This document shows positions 1-9,929 of a DNA stretch of 64,000 nucleotides, piece after piece. Position 1 is the first letter of the stretch. Every line of letters starts with the position of its first letter. The translations under genes were made by a program, and so were the position numbers. This DNA comes from Pedobacter sandarakinus (lineage in GTDB: Bacteria > Bacteroidota > Bacteroidia > Sphingobacteriales > Sphingobacteriaceae): assembly GCF_026240095.1 (NCBI RefSeq), contig NZ_JAPIVG010000001.1, positions 248,001 through 312,000 on the forward strand. Direction: 5' to 3'. A model generated the notes under the pieces. That model did not search any database and was not told where the DNA came from. It saw only the letters and a list, made by a program, of their open reading frames with translations.

Positions 1-38
1 TTCTATGTATACAGGCAATTAGTAACTTTGATTACAAA

Positions 39-656
39 ATGTACCTCATCAAATCACCGCTTCTGCTAAAATGGTATTATCCATCGCTGTTATGGAATAA
101 ATCCCGCAACGAAAAAGTTATTTATTTAACCTTTGACGATGGACCTATACCCAATGTTACAGATTTTGCGTTAAAAACTTTAGCCGAATTTAATGCTAAA
201 GCTACTTTCTTTTGCATTGGTGATAATATTATTAAACATCCTGAAGTTTTCGAGCGCCTTAAAAATGCAGGGCACGCAATTGGCAACCACACTTTTAACC
301 ACCTTAGAGGATGGAAAACGGACGATGACACCTACCTTGCCAATACACTAAAATGCCAGTCGCTTACGCAAACTAAACTCTTTCGCCCTCCCTATGGAAG
401 GATTAAAAAGTCACAAATTTCTACCCTAAAATCCAGCGTTGCTAACCTGGAGATTGTAATGTGGGACGTACTAAGTGGCGACTTCGACGTTAATCTATCG
501 CCCCATAAATGCTACCAAAATGTAATTAAACATACGGAAAATGGTTCTATAATAGTTTTTCATGATAGTTTAAAAGCATTTGACAGAATGAAATATACAC
601 TTCCACGAACACTCGAGTATTTTAGCACTAAAGGCTTTAAATTCTTATCGCTGTAG
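39..656 (+). CDS. Polysaccharide deacetylase family protein (NodB domain)
   Basis: A 205-residue metal-dependent carbohydrate esterase of the CE4/NodB type, expected to remove N-acetyl groups from a GlcNAc-containing polymer such as peptidoglycan or an exopolysaccharide; the true substrate cannot be read from the sequence. The NodB motifs are all present: TFDDGP at residues 31-36 (catalytic base and metal Asp), HTFNH at 84-88 (metal His pair), RPPYG at 116-120, and the closing motif with His175. It has no obvious signal peptide; the N-terminus is moderately hydrophobic, so it may be cytoplasmic or membrane-associated. A TAACTTTG box (23-30) lies just before the ATG, but no matching -33 element is visible. 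Its leftward neighbours are outside the window. Confidence 0.88.
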   Translation: MYLIKSPLLLKWYYPSLLWNKSRNEKVIYLTFDDGPIPNVTDFALKTLAEFNAKATFFCIGDNIIKHPEVFERLKNAGHAIGNHTFNHLRGWKTDDDTYLANTLKCQSLTQTKLFRPPYGRIKKSQISTLKSSVANLEIVMWDVLSGDFDVNLSPHKCYQNVIKHTENGSIIVFHDSLKAFDRMKYTLPRTLEYFSTKGFKFLSL

Positions 657-678
657 CCAATGTTATGCCAGTTGACAA

Positions 679-776
679 AAACGCACAGCATAGCGATAGA
701 ATAGCTGCCCGGAGCGCTACAGTATTGCAAACCTGTTCATATTCGAACATTGGTGTGCATAAACGCACAGCATAGC
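679..776 (+). repeat. Pair of 16-base direct repeats
   Basis: The sequence AAACGCACAGCATAGC occurs at 679-694 and again at 761-776, with starts 82 bases apart. The second copy runs directly into the palindromic repeat at 774-831, so the pair may be part of one larger intergenic repeat unit. No gene lies between the copies. Confidence 0.6.
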
Positions 777-831
777 CCCGATTGAACGAATGCCGGTTTT
801 TCCCCGGCAGCAGGGAAAGCGGGAGGAAACT
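774..831 (+). repeat. GC-rich palindromic intergenic repeat, copy 1
   Basis: This segment is more GC-rich than its surroundings and contains a hairpin with arms TGCCGG (791-796) and CCGGCA (804-809), followed by an AGCAGGGAAAGCGGGAGG-like tail. It resembles the segment at 63427-63494 in the order AGCCC[CT]GATTG, hairpin, then an AGCRGGAGG-like tail, so the two look like members of one dispersed family. The family's role is not known to me. Confidence 0.5.
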
Positions 832-1010
832 TTAATTGAAAAATAAGACATTGCGCTCCTAAATAAAGAATCAAAACCAAATCAACCAGCTAGTTATTTA
901 GAACCCTTCCAAATAATACAATGATCTAAGTATGACCAGAACAGGAGCATTTTTTTTGTAAATTCGCAGCTATTAGAATAGAAGTATTACCTTTTAACCA
1001 ATAAAAATCG

Positions 1011-3290
1011 ATGGCTTTTGATATAGACATGATTAAAAAGGTGTATGCAAACTTCGGTCCGCGTGTAGATGCGGCTCGTAAAATTGTTGGCAGACCTTTA
1101 ACATTATCAGAAAAAATATTGTATGCTCACCTTTGGGATGGAGATCCTAAGAAAGCATTCTCTCGCGGAACGGATTATGTAGATTTCGCTCCAGACCGCG
1201 TTGCTATGCAAGATGCAACAGCACAAATGGCGCTTTTACAGTTTATGCAAGCTGGTCGCCCGCAAGTTGCTGTCCCGTCTACGGTTCATTGCGATCACTT
1301 AATTACAGCTAAAGAAGGTGCTGCGATAGATTTGCCTCATGCCAGAACAGAAAGCGCAGAAGTATTCGACTTCCTTTCTTCTGTATCTAATAAATATGGT
1401 ATTGGTTTTTGGAAACCAGGTGCAGGAATTATTCACCAGGTAGTATTAGAAAATTATGCATTTCCCGGTGGAATGATGATTGGAACCGACTCCCATACTG
1501 TTAACGCAGGTGGTTTAGGTATGGTTGCTATTGGTGTTGGCGGTGCCGATGCTTGTGATGTAATGGCTGGTTTACCATGGGAGCTTAAATTTCCTAAATT
1601 AATTGGTGTTAAATTAACTGGTAAATTAAACGGTTGGACAGCTGCTAAAGATGTTATTCTTAAGGTAGCTGGTATTTTAACAGTAAAAGGTGGCACAGGT
1701 GCTATTGTAGAATATTTTGGCGATGGTGCTATTAACTTAAGCTGTACTGGTAAAGGTACTATTTGTAATATGGGTGCCGAAATTGGCGCAACCACCTCTA
1801 CTTTTGGTTACGATGAAAGCATGGAGCGGTATTTACGTTCTACTAACCGTAACGATGTAGCCGATGAAGCCAACAAAATAAAAGACTATTTAACGGGCGA
1901 TGCTGAAGTTTATGCTAACCCTGAAAAATATTTCGATCAAGTTATCGAGATCGATCTAGATACTTTAGAACCTTACCTAAACGGTCCGTTTACGCCAGAT
2001 TTGGCTACTCCGGTTTCGCAAATGAAAACCGAAGCTGAGAAAAATGGCTGGCCTTTAAAAGTAGAATGGGGTTTAATTGGTTCTTGTACCAACTCATCTT
2101 ATGAGGATTTATCGAGGGCTGCATCTATTGCAAACCAAGCTATTGCAAAAGGCTTAACCACCAAAGCAGAATTCGGTATTAACCCTGGTTCTGAGCAGGT
2201 ACGTTATACTGCCGATCGCGATGGATACCTTAAAACTTTCGAAGATTTAAATGCAACAATCTTTACCAATGCTTGTGGCCCATGTATTGGTATGTGGGAT
2301 AGAACCGGCGCAGAAAAAGCAGAAAAAAACACCATTGTACACTCCTTCAACAGAAACTTTGCTAAACGTGCAGATGGAAACCCAAATACTTTCGCTTTTG
2401 TAGCTTCACCAGAAATGGTTGCTGCCATTGCCATTGCCGGAGATTTAGGCTTTAATCCGCTAACAGATACACTCACCAATAATAATGGAGAGCAAATTAA
2501 ATTAGACCCGCCAACGGGCGATGAGTTACCAGCAAAAGGTTTCGATGTAGAAGATGCCGGTTATCAAGCTCCGGCAGCAGACGGCTCTACGGTTGAAGTG
2601 TTAGTTTCGCCAACTTCGCACCGTTTACAGTTATTAGATCCATTTACTCCTTGGGAAGGCACTGATTTAAAAGGTTTAAAACTTTTAATTAAGGCTAAAG
2701 GTAAATGTACTACCGATCATATTTCTATGGCTGGTCCCTGGTTAAAATTCCGTGGTCACTTAGATAACATTTCTAACAACATGTTAATTGGTGCAGTAAA
2801 CTACTTCAACGATAAAACAGATAACGTTAAAAATGAATTGACTGGCGAGTACGGTCCAGTTCCGGCAACCCAACGCGATTATAAAGCTGCAGGTTTTGGC
2901 TCTATCGTAATTGGCGATGAGAACTACGGCGAAGGTTCATCTCGTGAACATGCAGCTATGGAACCTCGCCACTTAGGCGTGCGTGCGGTGTTGGTAAAAT
3001 CTTTTGCCAGGATCCACGAAACCAACCTTAAAAAACAGGGCATGTTGGGTTTAACCTTCGCAGATAAAGATGATTATGATAAAATTTTAGAGGGTGATAC
3101 CATCGATATTTTAGGCTTAACCACGTTTGCGCCAGACAAGCCGTTAACGTTGGTGTTGCACCATGCAGATGGTTCTGAAGAATCTTTCCCGGTTAACCAC
3201 AGTTACAATGCACAACAAATTGAATGGTTTAAGGCTGGTGGTGCACTAAATATCATCAGGGCTGAAGCAGCTGCAAAAGCAGGTCATTAA
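1011..3290 (+). CDS. acn: Aconitate hydratase (aconitase)
   Basis: The 759-residue TCA-cycle enzyme interconverts citrate and isocitrate through cis-aconitate using a [4Fe-4S] cluster in the cytoplasm. Cluster ligands are Cys359 in GSCTNSS and Cys422/Cys425 in ACGPCIG, matching the spacing of mitochondrial-type aconitase rather than the AcnB domain order. The swivel domain follows after about residue 560 with the GSSREHAA substrate-binding motif. Length is normal for this subfamily. It is a single-gene unit: an untranslated gap lies upstream and a strong hairpin terminator follows at 3317-3354. The ATG at 1011 is preceded by an A-rich stretch instead of a Shine-Dalgarno sequence. Confidence 0.97.
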   Translation: MAFDIDMIKKVYANFGPRVDAARKIVGRPLTLSEKILYAHLWDGDPKKAFSRGTDYVDFAPDRVAMQDATAQMALLQFMQAGRPQVAVPSTVHCDHLITAKEGAAIDLPHARTESAEVFDFLSSVSNKYGIGFWKPGAGIIHQVVLENYAFPGGMMIGTDSHTVNAGGLGMVAIGVGGADACDVMAGLPWELKFPKLIGVKLTGKLNGWTAAKDVILKVAGILTVKGGTGAIVEYFGDGAINLSCTGKGTICNMGAEIGATTSTFGYDESMERYLRSTNRNDVADEANKIKDYLTGDAEVYANPEKYFDQVIEIDLDTLEPYLNGPFTPDLATPVSQMKTEAEKNGWPLKVEWGLIGSCTNSSYEDLSRAASIANQAIAKGLTTKAEFGINPGSEQVRYTADRDGYLKTFEDLNATIFTNACGPCIGMWDRTGAEKAEKNTIVHSFNRNFAKRADGNPNTFAFVASPEMVAAIAIAGDLGFNPLTDTLTNNNGEQIKLDPPTGDELPAKGFDVEDAGYQAPAADGSTVEVLVSPTSHRLQLLDPFTPWEGTDLKGLKLLIKAKGKCTTDHISMAGPWLKFRGHLDNISNNMLIGAVNYFNDKTDNVKNELTGEYGPVPATQRDYKAAGFGSIVIGDENYGEGSSREHAAMEPRHLGVRAVLVKSFARIHETNLKKQGMLGLTFADKDDYDKILEGDTIDILGLTTFAPDKPLTLVLHHADGSEESFPVNHSYNAQQIEWFKAGGALNIIRAEAAAKAGH

Positions 3291-3316
3291 AACAAGTAAT
3301 TAAATTTAAATAATAG

Positions 3317-3354
3317 AAATCCCGTTTTGAATAACATCAGAACGGGATTTTTTT
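3317..3354 (+). terminator. Rho-independent terminator after aconitase
   Basis: Perfect 10-bp stem, arms 3317-3326 and 3341-3350 (AAATCCCGTT/AACGGGATTT), 14-base loop and a T run. It begins 26 bases after the aconitase stop codon. Confidence 0.85.
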
Positions 3355-3585
3355 ATGATTTAGAAAGCAAATGCAGTATTACTTATGCCGGGTTCCATCC
3401 CGCTAATGCTGCTGCCGATATAACCTGTGCAAACATTAATGGTAGGAAGTATTTTGTGGGTGGCAATGCCCACAATCGGCATCCGCGAATATCGGGTTTA
3501 GGTGGCACGGCAAAATGCATCAGTTAACGTTTGCCTTGCAAAGCGAATTAGCTAGCGGGCTAGTAGCAAGAACATAGGCAAGTAG
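3355..3585. other. Intergenic region without a convincing gene
   Basis: This stretch lies between the aconitase terminator and the stop codon of a leftward gene. A weak hairpin (TGTGGG/CCCACA) sits near 3457-3476. The only open frame of any length starts inside the terminator loop and has no recognisable protein character, so I leave it uncalled. Confidence 0.4.
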
Positions 3586-4023
3586 TTAGGCAACCTTAAA
3601 TTCGTGACCGCAATCGTAACAATGAAAACATTTTTTAGCTACAATTGGCGGCGATAAGGTTAAAAACGCTATGATAGATGCAAAAATCCCATACTTGTTT
3701 TTTGTAGCCATTCCATAACTTACATTTTTAGAATTGCAGTTAGGGCAAAGTGCTCCACTATCTGCTGCAGCGAAATCTGTATCTCCATCTAAGTCGGTAT
3801 CTATGGCAATATCTTCACTCAATAAAGATTGTATGGCTTCAACATCTCGTTCAAAAACGATTAACTTAACACCACCAATGGCCTGGTTATACAATGGATT
3901 TATGGTTGCTACGTTTTCATCTGCCAGGAAACACGCAAACCCAGAATCTTCTAATCTTGCCCTAATAATGTTGGCCTGCATCGGATCGTAAAAAGTGCTG
4001 TAAACTATCGTCTTGTCGTTCAT
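3586..4023 (-). CDS. DUF2007 domain protein with C-terminal zinc ribbon
   Basis: A 145-residue cytoplasmic protein. The first ~65 residues match the DUF2007 fold (putative prokaryotic signal-transducing protein): an opening IVYSTFYDPMQANIIRARLE segment followed by a Gly-Gly-Val-Lys-Leu strand and a VEAIQSLL helix. Two Cys pairs (CPNCN, then CYDCG near the C-terminus) bracket a hydrophobic stretch and look like a split zinc ribbon. The hydrophobic segment between them (about residues 110-128) could touch the membrane. I chose the ATG at 4023; a TTG two codons upstream is possible. The biochemical role of the family is unknown. It may be read together with the glycosidase upstream at 4096-5433, 72 bases away. 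Confidence 0.78.
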   Translation of the reverse strand: MNDKTIVYSTFYDPMQANIIRARLEDSGFACFLADENVATINPLYNQAIGGVKLIVFERDVEAIQSLLSEDIAIDTDLDGDTDFAAADSGALCPNCNSKNVSYGMATKNKYGIFASIIAFLTLSPPIVAKKCFHCYDCGHEFKVA

Positions 4024-4095
4024 ATTCAAGACTAAGATATTTATTCCAATCTGGATAATAAAATAAATTGATGTAAATGAATGCTACAATTTCCT

Positions 4096-5433
4096 TTAAG
4101 CTCTTAAAAATTCCTGCCACCAGTATCCAGAATACTTTATTGTTCGTTTAAGGGTTGCAAAATCAGTATGTATCAGTCCGAAACGGGCATTGTAACCTTC
4201 TGCCCATTCAAAATTATCCATCAAAGTCCACACCATATAGCCTGTAACATTAATGCCCTCGTTTTTTACCTTTAATAAAGCTGCGAGGTATAATTCAAAA
4301 TACTTAATACGCTCGGCATCTACAACATTTCCAGTTGCTAGATGATCCCGGTAGGCGGCACCATTTTCGGTAATTACAATGTTCTTAACCTGTGGATACG
4401 AAGAAAACTGTTTAATGATGTTGTAAAAGCTGTCGGCATTAACTTCCCAACCCATTGCCGTATGTGGCTTTTTCCTGCTTTTGGCTTTTACTTCCCAAGC
4501 CTGTATCACAGGAATAAATGGATTGTATTTTACTGTAAGGGGAAAATAGCTTTGTAGTCCGATGAAGTCAAAATCAAATTTCATTCGGTTGTTAAATCTC
4601 CAGGTACCATATTCCATTTGAAACTTTTCCAGCATTTCCCAATCTGCGGTAGGGAATCCTAGACCTTGCGCAGGTTCAACAAAAAGCCTGTTCATTAAAC
4701 AATCTACACGTTTGGCCGCCAAAAGGTCGTTATCGCTCTGCGTATATGGCAAAATTTCAGAGCAAGAATAGGTGGTGCCGATATTGGCATTTTTCACTTC
4801 CGAGCGGAGAATATGTCCTCCATCTGCCTGTGCAAGTGCAGTATGTAAAACTGCTGGGAAAAAATTACTTAGGCCTGTTTTGCCAGGTGCATGTACACCT
4901 AACATATAGCCTAAAGACGTGAAGCCGAATGGTTCGTTAAGGATTAACCAGTTCTTCACTTTATCGCCGTATTCTAAGGCGCAAAGTTTAACAAAAGCAT
5001 TAAATGCAGCATTGATACTGAAACTTGTCCAGCCACCATCATTCTCAAGTGCCTGTGGCAAATCCCAGTGGTAAAGGGTGATGTAAGGCGTTATTTGTAA
5101 AGCGAGGCATTCATCAATAACCTGGTGGTAAAAGCTGATCCCTTGTTGGTTCGTGGCTCCTATTCCATTTGGTAAAATCCGCGACCAGGCAATGGAAAAA
5201 CGAAAAACTTTGAAGCCAAGCAACTTAACCAATGCAAGGTCTTCGCGATAGCGGTGATAGAAATCGCAAGCTCGATCTGGCTGATGATTATTTTTTATTT
5301 TACCACTTCGGCTAGCGAATGTATCCCAGATAGAAGGTCCTTTGCCATATTGAGAGGCAGCGCCTTCTATTTGAGGGGCAGCAGTAGCTACTCCCCAGGT
5401 AAAGTTTGGGCCAAAATCGCTTGCTTTTATCAT
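4096..5433 (-). CDS. GH1 family beta-glucosidase-type glycosidase
   Basis: A 445-residue retaining glycoside hydrolase of family 1. The acid/base Glu167 lies in ILNEPFG and the nucleophile Glu356 in ITENGAA; the N-terminal FTWGVATAAPQIEG motif and the YHWDLP motif near residue 121 are also standard for the family. The length is typical of single-domain GH1 enzymes. It has no signal peptide, so it should act in the cytoplasm on imported beta-glucosides or related disaccharides; family-level prediction does not fix the sugar. The start is the ATG at 5433, with a TTG two codons upstream as the alternative. It is transcribed leftward toward the DUF2007 gene and divergently from the secreted PKD protein. 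Confidence 0.95.
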   Translation of the reverse strand: MIKASDFGPNFTWGVATAAPQIEGAASQYGKGPSIWDTFASRSGKIKNNHQPDRACDFYHRYREDLALVKLLGFKVFRFSIAWSRILPNGIGATNQQGISFYHQVIDECLALQITPYITLYHWDLPQALENDGGWTSFSINAAFNAFVKLCALEYGDKVKNWLILNEPFGFTSLGYMLGVHAPGKTGLSNFFPAVLHTALAQADGGHILRSEVKNANIGTTYSCSEILPYTQSDNDLLAAKRVDCLMNRLFVEPAQGLGFPTADWEMLEKFQMEYGTWRFNNRMKFDFDFIGLQSYFPLTVKYNPFIPVIQAWEVKAKSRKKPHTAMGWEVNADSFYNIIKQFSSYPQVKNIVITENGAAYRDHLATGNVVDAERIKYFELYLAALLKVKNEGINVTGYMVWTLMDNFEWAEGYNARFGLIHTDFATLKRTIKYSGYWWQEFLRA

Positions 5434-5528
5434 GATCAATTAATCGATTGAAGATGCACCTTTTAATATTAACAAATCATTAAAATTTAAATTGTATCAA
5501 GAAAATATTTTTTTAATAGCTTTACGGT

Positions 5529-8072
5529 ATGCGCTTTCTGTTTATCACATTCTTAATGCTATCAATTGTTTCGAATTGTTGGGCTAAAAATGTACCTCCC
5601 ACTAATGATGAACTGCCAGATGCCCTTAACATCTCGAATACTACTGCCTTTTGCACAGAAGATGCGGCTTACAGTAACATTGAGGCTACCACATCTACGT
5701 TTTATAATAAGCCCCTGGCATGGAATGCAATAGGTAAGGATGTTTGGTTTAAATTTACTGCTACAAAATACGACGTAAATATTTCTGTAACAGGACAAAT
5801 TAACACAGCAAGCACTAACTCTCTGGTTAATCCATTGGTTGCACTATATACTATTGACCCCAGCAATAATGGAATTAGCGAAATGATTGGAACTTCTTTC
5901 AGCTCTAACAATGTTACTTCGCTCTATAAAGGCGCTTTAAACTTAGGGCAGGTATACTATATTCGGGTTAGTGCCCAAAATGACAATACCGGAACCTTTA
6001 AACTTTGTGTAGATAACTATTTCCCTCCTATAAAACCGGGTCAAGATTGCGGTACAGTTTCTATTCTTTGTTCAAAGGAAACGTTTACGCAGCTAAATGT
6101 AAGCGGCACAGGCACCAATAGAAACGAGTCTGCAGGTACCTGCCTGGGTACCGAATCGAATTCTGCATGGTATATGTTTAGGGCATCAAAAGCAGGGAGC
6201 TTTACCTTTGTGATAACGCCAACGGTAACCACCAACGATATAGACTGGGTATTTTATGACCTCGGCGTAAACGGTGATTGTAGTAACGTAAATGCCTCCA
6301 CAGCAATCAGGTGTGCATCAGGAAGTGGGGTAACCTGCTCCCCATCCTATTACAAAACCGGCCTAAGCCTTACCGAAACTGATTTATCGGAGGCGTCGGG
6401 CTGTCCCGCCGGTCAAAATGGTTTTGTTAAATACGTAGATTTAATTGCAGACCATACTTATGCTATATTGATTGATAATTTTTCGAGCGGAAATAACGGC
6501 TTTACAATAGAGTTTGATGGAACAGCAGATTTAGCTGGCCCAAGTGCCGAGATAGCGGTGCAGAAATTAAATCCCTGCACAGACAATCAGGCTTACATTT
6601 TCGAAAGCATTGCCACAAATTATACGGAACTTAAATGGTCTTTTGGCGAAGGTGCAAGCATTGCTTCGGCCACAACTGAGGGGCCATTTACCGTTACTTA
6701 TAGCACACCGGGTGAAAAAGTGGTAGTTTTGGAAGCCAAGGCCAGTAATGGATGCAGTGTTGTTACCACAAGAAACTTTATTGTAGCCAAAACCCCAGAT
6801 CCACCTGCTATTAACGCATCCGATTTGACCCTATGTCAAGGAGATATATTGCAGCTCTCAACACCATCACTTGCCTTGGCTACGTACCATTGGTCGGGTC
6901 CAAATAACTTTTCATCTACACTGCAAAATCCAAATGTGCCCATAACAGGGCCTGAAAATGTAGGTATTTATCAACTTTTTGTTCAAGTGGGCGACTGTGT
7001 AAGCTCAGTAAGCCAGATCGCAGTACAATCGGTTGACCTGAAGCCTGAAGCAGATTTTTCAGTTATCATTAACAACAAATGCGAACCTAACCAAAGTTTT
7101 TCATTTGTTAACGCCTCAAAAAATTACACCAAAATATCATGGGATTTTGGTAATGATGTAGTGAGTAACGTGGTGTCCACCAATGACAGCCGAGTGGTGA
7201 GATACGCTACGACAGGAGCTCGAACCGTTACTTTGAAAATAGAGACTGATAACGGTTGCATCGCTACCAAAAGTTTAGATTTACTCGTTGAGTTAAGTCC
7301 GGAAGTACCCCAAATTGCAGTTAACCAACCATTGTTTTGCATAAAGGATGTGATTAAACTCTCGGTACCAGAGCAACCGGGCGTTGCCTATGCCTGGACA
7401 GGACCGAACAATTTTACCGCAAGTACAAATGCTGTTGAGATCCCAATCATCGACTTTAACCAGGCAGGAACCTACCAGGTAACATTAACTGCCGGCAGCT
7501 GTAGCGCAGCTCCCGCAACTATAATTATTCCACCTATTGCTAAAATACCAACAGCAAAATTCTATACTGAGCCAAATTTTAACATCAAATTCGCTGTTCC
7601 AGCGCCAATTAATTTTATCAATACATCTACCGATGCGGATGATTATGAATGGGACTTTGGGGACGGACAAACTTCAAATGAAATAAGCCCGACACACACC
7701 TACCGAATTGATGGGTTATTTAAAGTTAAACTTACTGCATTTTCAAAGAACGGGTGTTTCAATTCGATTATTCTTGGTGATTTACTTGTGAAAAAAGAGG
7801 GCTCGATTTACACACCAAATGCCTTTTCGCCCAATGGAGATGGTGTTAATGATGAGTTTGTAGTAGGAGTAACCAATTTAAAGCGCTATCGGATACAAAT
7901 TTATAATCGCTATGGCAGTCAGGTATTTTTTACTGATAATATTTTCGATAACTGGAAAGGAACCTTTAAAAATGGCGAATTGCCGGTAGGCGTTTATTAT
8001 TATGTCATTTTAGGCACTACGCTAAGCAATGAAAACGTTAAGTTTTCCGGTTCGGTGACATTGTTAAGGTAA
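5529..8072 (+). CDS. Secreted PKD-repeat protein with CHU_C (type IX secretion) C-terminal domain
   Basis: An 847-residue exported protein. Residues 1-19 form a signal peptide ending in CWA. The middle contains several immunoglobulin-like/PKD modules; the clearest is near residue 700 with YEWDFGDGQTS and a THTYR strand, and earlier ones carry ISWDFGN and LKWSFGEG. The last ~85 residues match the gliding-motility-associated CHU_C sorting domain (YTPNAFSPNGDGVNDEF, then IYNRYG, FDNWKGTFKNGELPVGVYYY). Proteins of this kind leave the cell by the type IX secretion system and are anchored or released at the surface, where PKD modules often serve adhesion or scaffolding. No catalytic domain is seen. 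Its 3' end overlaps the convergent MutS-like gene by 9 bases. Confidence 0.9.
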   Translation: MRFLFITFLMLSIVSNCWAKNVPPTNDELPDALNISNTTAFCTEDAAYSNIEATTSTFYNKPLAWNAIGKDVWFKFTATKYDVNISVTGQINTASTNSLVNPLVALYTIDPSNNGISEMIGTSFSSNNVTSLYKGALNLGQVYYIRVSAQNDNTGTFKLCVDNYFPPIKPGQDCGTVSILCSKETFTQLNVSGTGTNRNESAGTCLGTESNSAWYMFRASKAGSFTFVITPTVTTNDIDWVFYDLGVNGDCSNVNASTAIRCASGSGVTCSPSYYKTGLSLTETDLSEASGCPAGQNGFVKYVDLIADHTYAILIDNFSSGNNGFTIEFDGTADLAGPSAEIAVQKLNPCTDNQAYIFESIATNYTELKWSFGEGASIASATTEGPFTVTYSTPGEKVVVLEAKASNGCSVVTTRNFIVAKTPDPPAINASDLTLCQGDILQLSTPSLALATYHWSGPNNFSSTLQNPNVPITGPENVGIYQLFVQVGDCVSSVSQIAVQSVDLKPEADFSVIINNKCEPNQSFSFVNASKNYTKISWDFGNDVVSNVVSTNDSRVVRYATTGARTVTLKIETDNGCIATKSLDLLVELSPEVPQIAVNQPLFCIKDVIKLSVPEQPGVAYAWTGPNNFTASTNAVEIPIIDFNQAGTYQVTLTAGSCSAAPATIIIPPIAKIPTAKFYTEPNFNIKFAVPAPINFINTSTDADDYEWDFGDGQTSNEISPTHTYRIDGLFKVKLTAFSKNGCFNSIILGDLLVKKEGSIYTPNAFSPNGDGVNDEFVVGVTNLKRYRIQIYNRYGSQVFFTDNIFDNWKGTFKNGELPVGVYYYVILGTTLSNENVKFSGSVTLLR

Positions 8073-9887
8073 ACCCTCGACTGGAAGTCCGATTTCAGCT
8101 AATAAAATAGCTGCGTTAAAGGTGGCGCATGGCCCTTGTTTTAATTTATAATCGAAACGCATTTCTCCATCACTAACCTGAATATCAAAATGAAAATTCC
8201 GCAGCCGATTTGGGTATTCATCCTTTAAGTCTGCCAATTGAAGATCATGCGTAGCAAACAAGGCGGGTGTTTTTTCGGAAATTAATTTTTCTACAAACAC
8301 CTTAGACCCCAGATATTTATCGCGACTATTTGTGCCACGAAGCATTTCATCAATTAAAACAAGAGTATTTTTATCGTGGGCAACGTTGTTCAAAATCATC
8401 TTTAGCCGATTCAGTTCTGCCTTAAAAGTTGAAGTACTTTCTGTTAACGAATCTTTGATGCGCATGTATGTGTTAATTGCGAATATTGATAATTGCATAG
8501 CGGAAGCGCAAACTGGAGCCGCTGCATATGCCAAAACCATATTGATCCCTACCGTTCGCAAAAAGGTACTTTTACCTGCCATATTAGACCCCGTTATTAC
8601 ATCCACTGTTGGCATTTTATCAAACTCGAAATAATTGGTAACACTTATGCTTTCTGGAATTAATGGATGAGCCAAATTCTCAGTAGCCAAACTGAAATCG
8701 TCGACTATGATTGGAAAAGCCCATGTAGGCTTATTGTAAGCTAGTGTTGCCAATGAAATTATTTCCTCGAAATCTCCAAGATGATTGAGCGAGGAAACTA
8801 CATCCTTAGATGATGATTGATACCATTGATCTAAGTTAATGCAGCATTTAAGGTCCCAAAGTAGAACTGCATTTAAAATCCCACCAACAATTATATTTAA
8901 ACGGGCATCGAAATTCTGAATAATTTTAGATAGGGATTTAATCTCTTTACTCACCGGAACTTTAGAAATGAACAGATTTTTGATATACTGGCTTTCCCAA
9001 TTATGACTTTCTGTCCAGGAAATAGCCAAAGCATAGCCATTTAAAAGGTTTGAGCTACCACCGAAGCTATAGAATACCTTGTTTATTTTTGGACCTAGCA
9101 ATACATTCCAACCGATATGCATAATTAATAGGGTAACAAGGATTTTGCCGAAGATTGCACTGGCAAATATTGTAGCCAATATCAAAGTTAAGGAGATATA
9201 GGGGACAATTGCAACGTAAAATCTGGTTGTCTTGTTTCGAACAAAACTCAGTTGTTCACCAAGCTGGTGTTTAAGTTGAAGTTTAATCTGTTCCATCTTA
9301 TCGATATCATGTCCGCGCAAATTCGCCCTGAAATCGAAAGTAGTGTCTATCTTCCCAAGCATTTCTGTTACGGCGATTTGTCGTTCAACGATTCCTGCCT
9401 GCGTTGTTTTAATTTCCAGGCGCTTGGCTAACAGATTTTTGCCGTTAACGGTATAACACCTGTTTAAAAGCGAATAAAGAGAAGATTTTCCAAAAATATC
9501 CAGATCTGATGAGTAAGGATGAGTCGCTTTTTCAAACGCAGATCCGTCGTAGTAACCATTCGGCAAATCATTTAAAACATTCCATTCATTTTGATATACC
9601 CATAGTAATTGCTTTTGATAATCTATCTGCCGATCTAATTGGCTTTGTTTACGTACTACCGCAACGAAAATTAACACAGGCAAGATCAGCAGAAACTGAA
9701 TCAGCGATCGCCAGCCATTATCTTCAGAATTTAAGAGCAAAACAAAAAACAGTATTTCCGCTAAAAAAAGCCCAATGCGTACAAATGAAAGTTGATCTAC
9801 AAGCTTTTTTGTTTGACAGATGATAGCCGTTACCTCTTCTATTTTAGTGGTGTAAGCAGATATTATTTGTGCTTCTGTTTTTAACAT
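8064..9887 (-). CDS. Membrane-anchored MutS-family ATPase
   Basis: A 607-residue protein whose C-terminal ~200 residues are a MutS domain V ATPase: Walker A GSNMAGKST at 433-441, Walker B LVLIDEMLRGTN with Asp513/Glu514, and the ATHD motif ending at 548. Unlike MutS, it lacks the N-terminal mismatch-recognition domain and instead has two pairs of predicted membrane helices, about 36-53/60-78 and 223-245/246-265. The middle part (about 280-420) resembles the MutS lever/core helices. It is therefore probably a membrane-bound relative in which ATP binding drives a conformational change, not a mismatch-repair enzyme. The ATG at 9887 is clear. It diverges from rlmH across 42 bases and overlaps the convergent CHU_C gene by 9 bases. 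Confidence 0.85.
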   Translation of the reverse strand: MLKTEAQIISAYTTKIEEVTAIICQTKKLVDQLSFVRIGLFLAEILFFVLLLNSEDNGWRSLIQFLLILPVLIFVAVVRKQSQLDRQIDYQKQLLWVYQNEWNVLNDLPNGYYDGSAFEKATHPYSSDLDIFGKSSLYSLLNRCYTVNGKNLLAKRLEIKTTQAGIVERQIAVTEMLGKIDTTFDFRANLRGHDIDKMEQIKLQLKHQLGEQLSFVRNKTTRFYVAIVPYISLTLILATIFASAIFGKILVTLLIMHIGWNVLLGPKINKVFYSFGGSSNLLNGYALAISWTESHNWESQYIKNLFISKVPVSKEIKSLSKIIQNFDARLNIIVGGILNAVLLWDLKCCINLDQWYQSSSKDVVSSLNHLGDFEEIISLATLAYNKPTWAFPIIVDDFSLATENLAHPLIPESISVTNYFEFDKMPTVDVITGSNMAGKSTFLRTVGINMVLAYAAAPVCASAMQLSIFAINTYMRIKDSLTESTSTFKAELNRLKMILNNVAHDKNTLVLIDEMLRGTNSRDKYLGSKVFVEKLISEKTPALFATHDLQLADLKDEYPNRLRNFHFDIQVSDGEMRFDYKLKQGPCATFNAAILLAEIGLPVEGLP

Positions 9888-9929
9888 TATCTTTGGTTGG
9901 CGGAAACGATAAAGATAAGAAATTATTAA

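Larger units (their letters stand above)
657..1010. other. Intergenic region with short repeats and no gene
   Basis: This 354-base gap separates the deacetylase from aconitase. I see no coding frame worth calling. It holds a 16-base direct repeat (679-694 and 761-776) and a GC-rich hairpin repeat at about 774-831, both listed separately. The last 50 bases contain TAAATTCG (959-966), one base off the Bacteroidota -7 consensus, which may belong to the aconitase promoter, but no TTG lies at the right distance upstream. Confidence 0.5.

Noticed and set aside
3327-3527. A 66-codon open frame after aconitase
   Set aside because: It starts inside the loop of the aconitase terminator, uses codons for a low-complexity sequence, and shows no recognisable protein features.
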